Shown: positions 1-12,986 of the stretch, one piece after another | Layout of the letters: every line of letters begins with the position of its first letter | Numbering within the stretch: position 1 is the first letter of the stretch | The notes under the pieces: generated by a model | What the model was told of the DNA's origin: nothing | Seen by the model: the letters and a program-made list of their open reading frames with translations, nothing else | The model's database searches: none | Translations under genes and position numbers: made by a program | Source of the DNA: Allantophomopsis cytisporea | Lineage: Eukaryota; Ascomycota; Leotiomycetes; Phacidiales; Phacidiaceae | Length of the DNA stretch: 64,000 nt | Assembly (NCBI GenBank): GCA_024752435.1 | Contig: CP103030.1 | Coordinates: 558,001-622,000, forward strand | Direction: 5' to 3'

Positions 1-3000
1 GCGGTATTGATGCATATCATAGGCAGATACATCATCGTATTGATCCGGAGAGGTGAAAGTCAAAGGGTTTTTATCATCTCAATGTGATATTGTCGTTCTA
101 CAATACGCACATCTCATGTTCCCTGAGATTTATATATTATATAGGAAGTGCTTGTCAATTGTTCCCTTCCTGCACAGAAAGATCGTTTATCTGTGCTGCC
201 AATCACTTAATCTCCAATTCCCTAATCGAGAAACACGTCTGAAAAGCACTAGATTATCATAATTACTCTCTGCTCATGTGCACGCGACCGCGACCTCAAC
301 CGCGACATAACATGACCAACTTGCCCCAGTTTCCTGTGGAATACAAGACATGAAATTCGAAATCCTACTGCTGCCGATGACGGCAGAGGTTGAATCTGAC
401 TTGAATTTGAAATGCAACGGTTGAGGTGACGACCAGTTATTAATCAAGTCGACGAACGTTGCACCTCCCATCTCATCAAACAACTGCCATGCCCACGCAC
501 CAAGCATCAACGCCAATACTTGCCTCCTCCAACTTACTCTCCTCGTCTTCTCGTTAACATCAGCCACTTACATCTTCATTGAATTCCAGCTCTCAAGATC
601 TTCCATCAGCTTCTCAAAGACCACAGCACAGACTCCGAGAATATAGAGAATAAAACCCGAATTTCAGATCCATCTAATAGCCTTGACCTGACAGCTCTCA
701 ATCGGAATCCTTCCAACGTCAACACCGCACCGAAGGATCCGTCCACGCGAGAAAAGGCGCAATGCGTTCCGATAACGCCGTGCCTGCGCGCTTGTCACCG
801 ATCATCACCATCACCAGCACAGCCAGCGAAGGATATGCCCAGCTTCCCTCGCCTTATCAGCTGGCTGCTGGCTGACCCTGTCATGGTACCTGGCTTATTG
901 CCATTTGGCATCGTGAGCTCGACTCGGACTCGAACTCTCAGCTCGCCATGGTCCCGCAGCGCAATACTTCCTTCACACGTGATGCAGGCATGTGGGTTGG
1001 ACTTTGTGGGATCCGCTCGGCGATCTTCTGCAACGGTGTTGTGGAATGGGACGGGGTTTGTCTCAGAAAGTCTTTCTTCGCTTCTGCTTCTGGGTCTGCG
1101 AGCGGCCCACGTTCGGCGAGGGGCCTGGCTTGTGACCTGGTGGTAAACGAAGGCGAAGGTGAGTGGTATTTTATGAAGGGATGGAAGAAGAATTATGAGG
1201 TTCCAAGTCAAAGGCATTGTTTGTGAGTTTATTTTATTTTATGAAGTGTATGTCTATTTAGTATGTTTTATGTGGGGACAGTGGTCAGGCATGGCGGCTT
1301 ACTTTAGCTTTCATGACCACGTCGATACCACTTCTTTGCTTGCTGCATCTCATACTCTACTCTTTTGGGACGAGGTATGCGTGCGCCTATGCGTCTTTTC
1401 ATTATTATCTTATGTTCAACAGGAGTATTGATACTAATTACAGAATATGTTCTATTCTTGCTACATTCTCTTTCTCTTCTCGTCCCATTCTTTCTACAAG
1501 CCACATCTGTCATTCCTCCACCGAGATCATCATAATGCGGCTCGCCATCTATTTCTCTTTTCATCTTTGTGTTCCTTTTGCCTTCGATTGGAGCCCAATT
1601 AGATGAGGTGAGATCATTTCACTCTATGACGAAGTTCTTCTGATGAGAGCTTGAGCTGGGTGTTCTCAATGCACTTTCTCCTTAACTTAGCATCTTCTTT
1701 CGCGTCATTTTACTCATTTGGACTCATGAAGCGTTTTCATCCTATTCTGGGCGACCCTTATTATGGTCACCGAAGCGCCAACCATGTCTGGGCATTGGCA
1801 TTGAGGCCCCTTACCAGGCCTGTCGATACAGTGCGTTTCGTTTCGTTTCGCTCGTGGCGTAACGATACGTCTCGCGTTCTGGGCCTTGAATTTGTGGGGA
1901 AATAGAAGCTGGGGATACGCACTACTCCCTGACAGAGAAGACCGTAGACTCTTTCTCCTTTTCTATTTTTCTTTTCGTTTTCTTCTTTTTCGGTCCTGAT
2001 CGTCCTCGATCTGGATCATGTTTTCGATGTGGAAAGATTTCATCGAGATATCGATGCTTCTTCTTTAAAGTTCATCGCTTCATTCTTTCATGGCCACGAG
2101 GACTTATCGTACTTGTAAGATACATTCCCGACAGTGGTGATACTCTTTTTCTTCTCTGTCTCTGTCTATTTCCTTGGCAAATTTCCACATCACTTCCCTT
2201 CACTCTTAGCCTTGAGTCTATCCCTCAATCGATCTATCTTTCTCGTTTTCTAAAATTTTGCTACCAACAATCAATATATATCCATGACAATACCGATACC
2301 GATACCGTTCCTTAACTGTTTCTTTCTGCTCTTTTCTTCTTACCTCTACCTTCCTGTGACTATGCTCGTATCGCTATGTCTTACTCTGCTTCTTGTTTCA
2401 TATTTAAGGAGTGCAGTTTCGTGTTGATGGGGTTACACGCGCCAAGCGCGGTTGTGCTCCGTATCTGTGCTGTGTGGACTTACAACCTACTGTTTTGTTG
2501 CACATATCTTCATCTCGGTCAGCACAGTGGATTCGATTTATCGGGATTTCTTACTGCTTGCAGATGACACCGGCCTGGTGATACGACTTACACTTTTGGC
2601 ACTGCTTCTTATGCTTCACAAAGATGATGTGCGAGTAAGGAACTCAGAATCTTTGGCTTGAGTCGGGTCTATCGGCTGGTGGCTGTAAGTGTAGGCGGCA
2701 CCTTCGATATGTGTTTGCGAATGTTTTCATCCTTAGACAATCTCTCTGCTTCTGTTACGTACTGTCATGCTTGATAATTACGGGTATTGAAGGTTATAAA
2801 GCACATATTTACTATTCAGAATTCACGGACAGACCTCTAGACAGCTCTGATGATCTAGCTACTGTCACCGTTGAGAAGTGTTCTCTATGGCACGAGTGAC
2901 ATGAGGAACACCCTTGTGCTCTCGAACAATAGCAGAAGATAAAGTATGCGTACTGAATGCTACTTAACGACTTCGTTCACTTGCTAGTCGACCATGTTGC

Positions 3001-4058
3001 TGCATTACCAAAGCTCATCGCCGCAGTGGTATCCACAATTCGCAGTGAAGAGTAAGAGCGGAGTCTTTATAAACTTTCATGAACAAAAGCATATATTATC
3101 ATATAAGGGGAATTTCGTAGTGAGAATGGGAGTGTGTTGATATTATTGATCTTCAAGTCTCTCAGATCCGGATTTCTAAGATCTCAAAGGGCATGTTTGA
3201 GAGCGAACTGAATAGTAACAACCGATTGATGAGAGAGGACCTGGCTCAGTACCTCTCTGCCTCCAACATCTTCTTTACCAGATGTATAAGACCCCAGGTA
3301 CTTAGCCTTCTCCACCACTAACTTCTCACAGTATCGTCTACAACGGTACCATTATTGTAAGCCGCGGGTCTTGGTTTCTGGTTCGTCAGAATTTCCCAAC
3401 AGGTGGCAATGCTTTGATGTGTAGCTTCTTGCTGCTGTGAATATTTTTCTTTTCTTTTCAACCATGAAGGTAATCTCAATCTCATTGCCGGCTTTCGGTT
3501 GCTCCAGATGTCAATTCTCAAAGAAGATAAGGTAGCTCTGGTGTAAGTTGCCCGATGGTATTTTCGAAGGCTTCGACGGAAATACAGGTGCAAATATGTG
3601 TGAGTAAGGGGTATATATGGCATTATTGACGTGAATAGTGAACGTTGGTTTTCTGTTCACTTGACAAACATCTAAAATCCAACGCAGCTCTTGGGGCGCA
3701 GCATTACGTACATATATATAGTGCGGTATTCGCTATGAGATCGCCTGTTGCATTGACGCACTCGCCGACCTTCTTTGCAAAAGAAAAGGCTGTTTGTGGG
3801 TTTGATGACACCTTCCATTTGATACAAACATCAGTAGGTCAAAGAAGTCAATCAACGCTTGATATTTTGAAACAAGTCTAATGGATATGTGCTAACTAAA
3901 AAGCTCATGGCTGAAACTCATCGCTAAAGCTCACTGCTGAAATTCATTGCAGGAGTGGTATTCGACCGACTAACTTGATAACGGGAGAAGATATGAGCTA
4001 TACATAAGCCCGAGCTGGTCCAACCTCCTATCTTCAACTCTTGAGTTCGATGTCTCTG
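1..4058. other. Gene-poor stretch, no supportable gene
   Basis: About 4 kb without a convincing coding region. Open frames of 60-140 codons occur on both strands, but the longer ones either begin at GTG/TTG rather than ATG or lack domain-like composition, and none joins to a neighbour through good splice sites. The stretch from about 1.9 to 2.4 kb is pyrimidine-rich on the plus strand (many TTTCTTTTC-type runs) and has short ACCGAT tandem units near 2289-2306. This looks like fungal promoter or leader DNA. It could be regulatory DNA or an untranslated region of a gene outside the window. Confidence 0.5.
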
Positions 4059-4649
4059 CTATCTCTGGACACGCTCCAAGCGACGGCGGCGACGAGCCTC
4101 AAGGTTTTGCGCAAGTCTCGCGTTTTCCGCAATCCTCTCCTGCAACTGTCTATTTCGCACTACCTGCGCAGCCGTCAAGCTTTCATGCTCCTCACAAAGT
4201 GTTTCCAAATCCAGTCTCAAAGTCAGATTGATATTTCTAAATCGCTGAATGCGTATAGCCGGCAGCACGTGGCGGCTCTGAATGATGGTTTGTACACGGA
4301 GCAAATCATTGCGGTTCGATGCATGCCATATTGAACGCAGGAGCTCCGATGTTCTCTCAGTCTCCCGGACCATGTCGGCTTGCAGCTGGTGTTGTGCTTC
4401 TTCTGCTGGGTGATTGCTACGCTGTGGCTGCGGATCTGATGGGCTCTCTGGGATCTCCTGGTCTTGGCATGTATTTGTGGCTTTTGGCTGAGAATCATTC
4501 GTGGCATTCGAAATCTCTTCTTTGATGTCAGGATTTTCACAATCAGTAGAGGCTTCGCTGGCTACGTTCTTTTGGATGTTTGAGAAATCAATGGTAGAGT
4601 GGGCATCCAATATCTTAGGATCCATAGAGATATCAACTGATTCCGACAT
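4059..4649 (-). CDS. Hypothetical coiled-coil protein, 196 aa
   Basis: A single uninterrupted frame starting at ATG 4649 (MSESVDISMDPK) and ending at the stop at 4059. The frame is open to a GTG at 4688, but 4649 is the first ATG. The N-terminal half is acidic, Ser/Thr/Gln/Pro-rich and probably disordered. The C-terminal half (about residues 100-196) is charged, with Glu/Arg/Leu/Gln spacing typical of a coiled coil, and ends in a run of arginines (EARRRRRLERVQR). I recognise no family. The ORF is longer than random frames nearby and has coherent composition, so it is probably a real lineage-restricted gene, but there is no conserved motif to confirm it. The run of arginines could serve as a nuclear localisation signal (inference). 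Confidence 0.45.
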   Translation of the reverse strand: MSESVDISMDPKILDAHSTIDFSNIQKNVASEASTDCENPDIKEEISNATNDSQPKATNTCQDQEIPESPSDPQPQRSNHPAEEAQHQLQADMVRETERTSELLRSIWHASNRNDLLRVQTIIQSRHVLPAIRIQRFRNINLTLRLDLETLCEEHESLTAAQVVRNRQLQERIAENARLAQNLEARRRRRLERVQR

Positions 4650-6083
4650 AGTTTTTGGACTTCGAAAAAGGAGACCCGTCAAGAACACTATTATATTTGG
4701 TAAAAATATTCCGACTAGAGGTCAGACCGTTGTTATATCGGTGTCTTCGAAGATCTGCGAAGCCTTTCAAAGTATGATATAGTTTGTATTAGGACGAAGA
4801 AGGAGAAAATACTAGAAAAAGAGTGAAGAAAACCAAAAGGAGGACTTGACCTTGAGGAAACTCACTCCCTTTTAAACCTTTCCAAATTTCTTTCACGTGT
4901 CCAAGATAAAGCCGGCGAAGACTCACATCTAGTATCGCGTGAGAAATAGCCAACTGTCAAAGATATTTCAAAGCCACATATTTCCTCGAGGGTTATAAAT
5001 GGCTAATTCTTTGTGCGTGATCAATTTTAGTGCATAAAACCGGAGTGAATCGAAAATTCGTGGTGTTCTCTTATTGAAGCTTCCGGGGAGAGAGGATGGT
5101 GCACTACCGTCACTATGAGTCGACGATGAGTCGGAGCCTCTTTTCGGGACAAAAGGGCTGGGAATTTCGGGGAATTTCGAAATCTATCAGCGTTTTGTGC
5201 TTAACGATAAGGAGTCGCTTTTTGAGATGAAATATTCGGTTTGTTAATAACGATACTGGGTTCGCGGATTCGAACATCTCTTGAAAATAAGTTGATGTTG
5301 TCAATTTCACATGACATATTATAGCAACGAGTATGATACCAGAATACACCGTCGTCTACTAGTCTCATCATATACTACAATGATCACATAAAGAATAATC
5401 GTGAAAGACGCTAAGTGTAGTTGTCTGAATCACGCATTTGCTAGCAAAGCAAGAAAGCTGGAAAGCTGGAAACTACACGCAGAAACAGATTGTAAGATAC
5501 ACACTCATACTAAAAGCGAGTATCAAGCCAGCTGACACTACTACACATTGTTGCATATTTGCTTCCGAGGCACCTCCAACAGCAAGCTTCCATGGCTACC
5601 TCTCACAAGTGCTTAGGTATATAAACAACCTTATGAGATTTTATTTGCTCTTGCATCCGGACACTACTGTTCATATGGCCACGCATGAAAAAATAAACTA
5701 CTACTACTTACTGTGAGTATTACCCCAAGGGTTCGCCGTCTTCTTTACTATCGCAACCACATCACTTCACCTTGTCGGTAATCATCTCCCCCATCGTCAT
5801 CATCATCAAAAGCTCACGGATGCTGTTTAAGTAGGTGACCAACTTGACGATCTGACGACAAGTTAGGAGTAAACTCTTCACTGAGCTGAGTTGTTGTCGC
5901 CAAGGAACTTCATCTCTACGTTCAAGAATTACTTGAACCTCATCATCATAGTATAAATTTCATTTATCCCCACGCATTTCTTGGAATTGTAAGGAACAGT
6001 CAATTATTGAACACCTATTCAAGTGGGATTGGTGGAATGGAAGACATCTACCAATGTATTACTTTTACAGTACTAAGATATAA
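4650..6083. other. Intergenic region between the hypothetical gene and COG6
   Basis: About 1.4 kb with no gene I can support. The short frames here (60-92 codons) have no recognisable motif. It should hold the promoter of the minus-strand gene at 4059-4649 and the 3' untranslated region of COG6, whose stop is at 6084. Confidence 0.5.
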
Positions 6084-8230
6084 CTAAGATAGCAGTACAC
6101 GAATCTCGCCACTAGTTCTGGGGAACAAAGCTCTCAAACCTCCGTCTGTCTCCTCCTGCCCTTGAGCCAACATTTCATCAGCAGCTACCAACCTTGCCTC
6201 GACCATCTCGAAATCCTCGCAGAAACGATCCGCTGCCTCCTCAGTAATCTCGCGTGACAACTTAGCAACTTGCAACTGCTTAAGATTGTCCATAGCATCC
6301 ATGAGTGCGGAAGGCAGGAAATTGTCTAATGTCTGACTCGCCTCCGTAAGTGCCTGAGGCTGAAAGACAGGCAATGAAGGAAGGGAAGACAGGTCCTCTT
6401 TAGAGTCAGATAGAGTTGCGAGGGTGTCTAATAGCGGTTGCAAAGCAGATGAGTGCAGGAAGAAAGAGTGTTGGTAGGTGACTAGTTCCGAAGCACGGGC
6501 TTTAATGGTCAAGTCCATTTCTGACGCGCGCTTACTTGTAAAGTCGAAGGTTGAAAGAGAATGCTGGGCCGTTGAGAGGCAGTTGATGGTGAAAATAGCG
6601 CTTTGTGGGAATGGGAGCGTCGCGGCTATGTTTGTTGCGCCGCCGATGAACGGCTCGAACGCCTCTGCGAGAATAGGCTCAAACTCGGACTCTCGTGCAC
6701 TTGCGGACGCGAAAGATGTATCGTACGTCTTCATGATAGCTGTTAGTTGCTTCAGTCCATCTTGCAAGAAATCTGGTGCCGCGAGATCGGGGGGCGCATG
6801 TTGTAATTCTGCTTGTAGACCAGCTACGTGATCCCGCATAAGGGCTCGGAATTGGCGTAATGCCGAGTCTTCTAAGTTCACCAGGGTTTCGAGGACAATC
6901 GAGTCTTGCCCAAGAAGCTTACTGAATGTAACGCGGTAGAAGCTCAGGAGATTTGCAATCTTGTAGGCCAAGATGGTTTCTTCGTGACTTTGGATAACTT
7001 GTTCGATACGTTGTCGTAATACTCGTGCTACTCCTGTAATGTCTCGATCGACTAAATCGTTTAGGGCTTTCAGGCCATCAAATTCTGGAGTCGCATCTTC
7101 CAAATCACGCATCCATGGTTCACTGTCTATACCAGCTCTGATCCCCTTTGCAATTTCATCTCCGTCAGAGATGAAGAGAACCTCTAGAGCTTCACGTTCA
7201 GAGACTGTCGCAGAGTGTATCCATGCCAACATGTCTCCCACGTAGCGGAGAGGGTCATGGGCTACAAGCTCAATGGGTTTAATGGTGTTGTCTGTCTCAC
7301 CAGTAGCCAGAGTCCCAGTCAACGCCGTGTAAAACGAGTCTGATAAGCTGTTTTCCCGAGCTTCAGCGAACGAATCCAGACAGTTTTGAAACAAAGATGG
7401 CCGCTCGGCGAGGACCCGGAGAGCTCTACGGATTGAAGAGCTGATCTGAGGATTCTCGAGATTCAGTTGTTTAAATTCCCGTTGAATCCACCTGTAAAGC
7501 TTCTGGAATGCATGATTGAGATTTTTGGAAATTTGCTCCATGATCTCAAGCCCAAGTCGCTGATTCTCCGAACCAAGAAGAACTTCACAATCGGTACGAA
7601 TCTTCTTTGTCTTAGCCAACACGTTGAAGAAATGTTCGTTCACAGGCTCGGCCGTGGATGTCAGAGTGATGATGTCGTCTTCAGACATCACGAAATGCTT
7701 GTTGAACGCTGTCAAGAGTTGCTGCTTGGTTTCCGCATGCTCTCTCTGTGTCATCAGCTCCGATGCTTCCTCAAGGACAGGAGCTGTCTCCCGGTGAGCC
7801 GCCGTAATGTGTCGACGCATTTCCTCACAACCATCATTAAGGCTTCGGATCGTAAGACCAATGCGTCTCAATTGCTACATAAAGTCAACATCTGATGATC
7901 TGGCACAGTCGATTAGATATGTACCTCTGCAACGTGGCCAAATTCCCGAATCACGTTTCCGTTACTCTCTATGACTTCCTTCTGCACCTCAAGGCGTAGC
8001 TGGCGACGGGTCTCGGCCGTATTTTCAACATTTCGTACGTCCAATAAGCTCAGTGCATCCCGAATCTCGTGGTCGGCATAGGAGGCCGAAAGAACGCTGG
8101 TCACCTTGGATGATAGAGCATTTGAACGAGAAGCTGCTCCTGCGGGTGTTCCAGGGATGACGGCTCCGGGAGATATGACTCCATCAGAGACAGGAGATGC
8201 CCGGCGAGTTACAAAATAATCACTCGACAT
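6084..8230 (-). CDS. COG6: Conserved oligomeric Golgi complex subunit 6 (COG6)
   Basis: Two exons: 8230-7925 and 7874-6084, with a 50-nt intron (donor GTACAT, acceptor TGTAG), giving 698 aa, a normal COG6 length. COG6 is a lobe B subunit of the COG tethering complex, which captures retrograde intra-Golgi vesicles and keeps glycosyltransferases in place. The N-terminus (VTSVLSASYADHEIRDALSLLD) and the helical stretch after the splice (QLRRIGLTIRSLNDGCEEM) match the family. The end, SGEIRVLLS, is its characteristic C-terminus. The start at 8230 is the first in-frame ATG. The gene is divergent from ATG9 across 442 bp. In yeast COG also supports Atg9 traffic and autophagosome formation, so the pairing may be functional (inference). 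Confidence 0.93.
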
Positions 8231-8672
8231 GGCTGCGTTAATGAAAGTGTCGAAAAGTCACCTGATCTCGTGAATCCCATTGCGGAACATGGCTGCAGTA
8301 CGCGAGCAAGCTCCCTGAACACGGATGGGGTCGAAATCAGAGAGCATGTCTTATCGGCTCCGATAAGATGCGGGTTGGACTCATCGACATCATTCACACA
8401 GGCAAACCCCCATCCAATCTGTCTGGTCATCTGCATACTCTGTCAACATCCCAACTCTTCATTTTGCACCTCGTGCTGGTCATGCCCGCACTCTACTATT
8501 AACTATAATTGTCATTCACTGCCTGGTCCCCACAAGTTCATCCATGGTCATACCCATACTATTACTTGCTTTGTCCAGGGCGGTGGCTGGTTGAGACTTG
8601 TGAAGACTTTCGTAACTCCAGCCTCCGATAGCAAGTAGTTTCAGGACATTCACACAATATACACTCGCCAAG
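8231..8672. promoter_or_regulatory. Shared divergent promoter of COG6 and ATG9
   Basis: The 442 bp between the two start codons must hold both 5' leaders and both promoters. No clear TATA box or named regulatory site was identified. Open frames here on either strand are short and look incidental. Confidence 0.6.
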
Positions 8673-11573
8673 ATGATGACCTCGAATCTCATCTCTCGAT
8701 TTCTTCCAACAAATCCTCTCGCTCCTTCCATTTACCAGGAACTTCGTGATCACGACGAGGCTCTAGACCTTGAAGAACAAGCCAGCTTCGCTCAAGACGA
8801 AGAGAATCTCGGCGTCGACTTTAATGAACATGAGCTACAACATGCAGATATCTTCAACGCCGAGGACAGTCGAATAGATAGTCGCGTTAATACAGATAGC
8901 ACTGCCTTTCTTCGAAGTCCAACACAGCATTCCCGCAGACCGAAGTCCGGTGATAGCCGGGGTACAAAACATGGACACCGATCGACTTGGCTCAGTAGAT
9001 CTCCAAGGTTGATTGAAGAGGAGGGCGATGATGATGTTCCAGCATCCTTGCTGATAGAAGGAGGCGAAAATGAGAGTGTTATGGGCGGAAACGCTGGTAT
9101 ACAGGGACAACCATCTGGTGGGCCTACACGGCGGACTGCTGTTCCTGGTCCTTCCAACCAAGAGACTCGGGCCCGTTGGGAGGCTACAAAAGCACATCAA
9201 CAGCTGCACGATGATTCCGATAGAATGCATTTTGGACAGGGTCCATCAACGCAAAGGCCTGGGATAATTACGGCGGGTGCGAGAGAAAGGGCAATGTGGA
9301 CTTGGATTAATGTCACGAACCTTGACGGTTTTGTACATGAAGTCTACGAATACTATGAGGGATCTGGAATCTGGTGTATATGTCTCACAAGGCTTGTAAA
9401 CATGGCGTGAGTATTCAGCTTGTCCATCCGAAAACACTTACTAATGAGCTTTAGGACCATGGTCTTTGTTACTGTCTTTATTACATTCTTGACACAGTGT
9501 GTTGATTATAGTAAGATCCGATACAGCAAGAGAATGGACCAGATCTATATTGAGGGCTGTACTACCCAGATGTCAGGACTCATGAACTTCTTGATCTGGA
9601 TTTTTACAGCATACGTTACTTGGCAGGGAATAAAATACGTCCTTGACATCCGACGATTATTGAGAATGCGGGACTTCTATACCCATCTGTTGGATATACC
9701 AGATATTGACATGCAGACTGTAACTTGGCAAACAGTCATCGCAAAGCTCATGGCTTTGAGAGATGCAAACCCAATTACTGCTGCTCCTGAAAAATTGACT
9801 CCGCGCCAGAAACATTTCATGGGAAGTCAGTCAAAGCAAAGGCTCGATGCACATGATATTGCGAACAGATTGATGCGAAAGGATAACTATCTCATCGCTC
9901 TATTCAATAAAGAGATTGTGGATCTCAACATGAAACTGCCTTTCGTTGGGGAAGTGCAGCTTTTCTCACGGACTCTGGAATGGAACCTGCAATTCTGCGT
10001 GCTGGACTTTTTGTTCAATGAAAATGGGCAGATCCGCCAGCTCACGCTCAAAGAGTCTCACCGAAGACAGCTTATTGCTGGTTTACGACAAAGGTTCATG
10101 TTTGCGGCTCTGATGAATGTCGTCTGTGCTCCTATTATTGTTATATACATGGTCATCACCTATTTCTTCCGCTATTTCAATGTATGTCTTATCGATCTCT
10201 CACGCTTTATATTGAAGTTGGTTGGTACTAACTTGTCCATACAGGAATACCAGAAGGACCCTTCTGCTCTAGGAGCACGGCAGTATACCCCACTCGCGGA
10301 GTGGAAGTTTCGTGACTTCAATGAGGTTGAGCATATGTTCCAGGAGCGAAAGAAAATGTCATACCCATTCGCTTCGCGTTATATCGACCAGTTTCCAAAA
10401 AAGAAGACTGCCGATGTGGCAAGATTTGTAGCGTTCGTCACTGGAGCCATGCTTTCAGTCTTAGCGGTAGCAGCTGTTGTGGACCCGGAACTCTTCTTGG
10501 GTTTCGAGATCACTCCAGATCGAACTGTACTTTTCTATCTTGGAGTTCTTGGAACAATATGGGCTACGGCACGAGGCTCTATTCCGGAGGAAGACCTTGT
10601 ATTTGATCCCGAGTATGCTCTTCGGAACGTGATCGATTACACTCACTATGAGCCTGATCACTGGAAAGACCGCCTTCACACTGACGAGGTCAAACGAGAA
10701 TTCTCACTTTTGTATAAGATGAAGATCATCATATTCTTCGAGGAGATAATTGGGATAATATTTACGCCGTTCATGCTCTGGTTCAACCTCTGCAGGGATA
10801 GCGAACGCATTATCGATTTCTTCCGTGAATTTACCATTCATGTCGATGGTCTGGGTTATATTTGCTCCTTTGCAATGTTTGACTTTCATGCAGGAACTGG
10901 GAGGCGCGGTCAACAGAACGCCCAAGCAGCGAATGCCGAGCAATCCAACGATGTCAGAAATGACTATTATTCTACCAAGCATGGCAAAATGGCAGCTTCT
11001 TATCACAACTTCATGGATAACTATGCTGCAAACCCACGAACTGGAATTCCCGGGCACATACCTCCAGGAGTCAGGAACCAATTCCACCCGCCGCCCGCCT
11101 TCCCAGGTCTCATGTCTCCTACACTGGCTCCAGATTTGCATAGCTCGAGAATGGGCCGTGGAAGAAGTTCACTAGCTACAGGCCTACAGGCCGCACGTAC
11201 GCCTCGCTTTAATGCTAAAGATCATACCTCGCCTATGCCATCTATCCTTCTCGACGCTCATCACCAGCCTTCAAGCTCTGGTTTTGGCAGGAAACCCAGT
11301 TACTCCAATCGCACCTCGGCACAATCTCGCCGAAATATCCGTGACGAACCATTGGATGAAGAAGAGGATGTCGATTCTGGACGCACCGGAAACGCTATGG
11401 CAGAGTCGACGGTTCCATATGGAGACCTAGGAGAGAGCAGATGGGAGACCTCGCCTACGAGGACATCGGCGAAGACTGAGGAATCGGATAAGAATGAGGG
11501 GGGATTGTTAGGTATGTTATACGACTTTCAGAAGGCTCATACAGGAGGCCGAGGACCTGGTGTCAATATTTGA
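8673..11573 (+). CDS. ATG9: Autophagy-related protein 9 (ATG9), lipid scramblase
   Basis: Three exons: 8673-9406, 9455-10181 and 10245-11573, coding 929 aa. ATG9 is the multispanning membrane protein of autophagy. Its vesicles seed the phagophore, and it scrambles lipids while ATG2 supplies them. The disordered acidic N-terminus is followed by the membrane core: segments around FVTVFITFLTQCVDY and LMNFLIWIFTAYVTW, then the conserved TPRQKHFMGSQSKQRLDAHDIANRLMRKDNYLIALFNK block, and later ARFVAFVTGAMLSVLAVAAVV. The C-terminal tail is disordered. The second intron (10182-10244, GTATGT...TACTAAC...ACAG) is 63 nt with no stop codon, so the genomic frame reads straight through it. The family sequence FRYFNEYQKDP shows that it is spliced. 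The start codon opens with the usual MMTSNLISRFLP. Confidence 0.95.
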
Positions 11574-12056
11574 TAAGGAGTACATTCGGTGTTTAGGGAT
11601 AAGGATATCTAAGAGGGAGGGCGTTGCATCGCATCAGCATTATTGGCATTAGAAGAATTGCATACAGGCACATTCATATGCTTTGTGAATAAGGACTGAG
11701 AAGCCGGCTTAGTTCGGCATAGGCGAATCTTCAAAGGAATCCTCGTAGAAAGTGCATTTCGAAACCGTAAATGCTGTTTATCCGAAAGAGGTATCATGTG
11801 CACGTTGGCATCGAAGTCATCTACCATTCCAAGAAGTCTAATGATCGTATCAGCTTGAGCTCCGTCAGGCGGAGGAGCGGAACATCCCGCCCCGCCACAA
11901 AATCTCAAGAATACCACAACACAGCACAAGATCGAGCAGCGCAACGATACCAATTGACGCCCATCACCCTGTCGTACACCATTGTCATCCTTCGATCTTG
12001 CGACCAGTACATAACCACACACCCACCTGTACTTCTCATCCAACGAAACAGCGACA
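11574..12056. other. Intergenic region ATG9 to MRPS17
   Basis: About 480 bp holding the 3' end of ATG9 and the promoter of the downstream mitochondrial ribosomal protein gene, both on the plus strand. The minus-strand frame across 11609-12178 overlaps the MRPS17 start and has no family signature. I see nothing else. Confidence 0.5.
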
Positions 12057-12681
12057 ATGGCGACCAAGATCGCCAAGATCGCAGCCAAGGTCGCCATGCC
12101 TGCATCGCGCAGCATGAATGCCGTTGTGGTATCGTCAGGCCTCATGAATAAGACCGTGAAAGTAAGAATTGGAACCAAGCAGTGGAATGCTCATCTGAAC
12201 AAGGTAAGAAAGATCACCTCACTCCCTTCTACACTCAGTCACAATGCCCAATCAAGTCCCCATTGGAACTCACATTGAAACTACTGCGTTAAACACCGTC
12301 CCACGCTTTAGAATAGCCATGGGCCTCATAAGGATTGGGTTGAATTAGAATATGATGCTAATACCTCCCCAGAACTTCCACCGCACCTCCGATATCCTCT
12401 GTCACGACCCTGCGAACTCGCTCCGCACCGGCGATATCGTCAGCGTCAAGCCCGGCTGGCGCACCAGCTCGACGGTCCATCACGTTGTGTCCGAGATCCT
12501 GGCTCCATTCGGCTCCGGCATTGAAGAGAGGCCGCGCGTACCGACTGAGGAAGAGCGCATTGCTGAGCGTGAGCGGAAGCGCGCTGCGAAAGAGGAGAGA
12601 AGGAGGGCTAGAGCGTTGGGAGAGACCGTGGAGAGCGTGGAAGACATTGAAGATGTGGAGGCAAGTACTACTGCTTCGTAG
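12057..12681 (+). CDS. MRPS17: Mitochondrial small-subunit ribosomal protein uS17m (MRPS17)
   Basis: Two exons, 12057-12203 and 12373-12681, encode 151 aa. The intron is 169 nt (donor GTAAGA, acceptor CCCCAG). The bacterial S17-type OB-fold core is visible as VVSSGLMNKTVKVRI, HLNKNFHRTSDILCHDP and SLRTGDIVSV, which carry the usual S17 hallmarks (G..NKTV, HDP, GD.V). The protein binds 16S-like rRNA in the mitochondrial small subunit. A charged C-terminal extension (EERIAERERKRAAKEERRRARA) is common in fungal mitochondrial homologues. The Ala/Lys/Ser-rich N-terminus fits an import signal. Splicing restores the S17 consensus exactly, which supports the model. Confidence 0.9.
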
Positions 12682-12986
12682 AATGGGCTGATGGGTTGGG
12701 CATTGGGTGGCGTTATTGCTTAAAAAAAGATCCGGTGGATTAAGCCTTTGAGCATGTACCACGAGCTGTACAGTAGCTGTGCGGAATGAATATATTTCAC
12801 GATTGTAAAGCGCTGGTTCTTTGTCATAACATATTGCTGGCAAGATGAACTGGTATATTGATCCTGCATCCACTATCCGCACTGCTCCTTTCTGGCAGGA
12901 AAAAGAGTGCCATATTCAATCATCACAAGCTAACAGATACAGCACCCATGCCTCCATCTCTAATGCAACGTTTATAAAATCCCAGC
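12682..12986. other. Convergent 3' region of MRPS17 and SAP1-like gene
   Basis: About 300 bp between two convergent stop codons. It holds both 3' untranslated regions. No other feature was seen. Confidence 0.5.

Noticed and set aside
274..567. Minus-strand 97-codon frame with a plausible look
   Set aside because: It begins at GTG, not ATG, has no motif, and no splice partner could be found.
795..1217. Minus-strand 140-codon frame overlapping plus-strand frames of similar size
   Set aside because: Both strands are open here because the DNA is GC-richer; neither frame shows domain-like composition.
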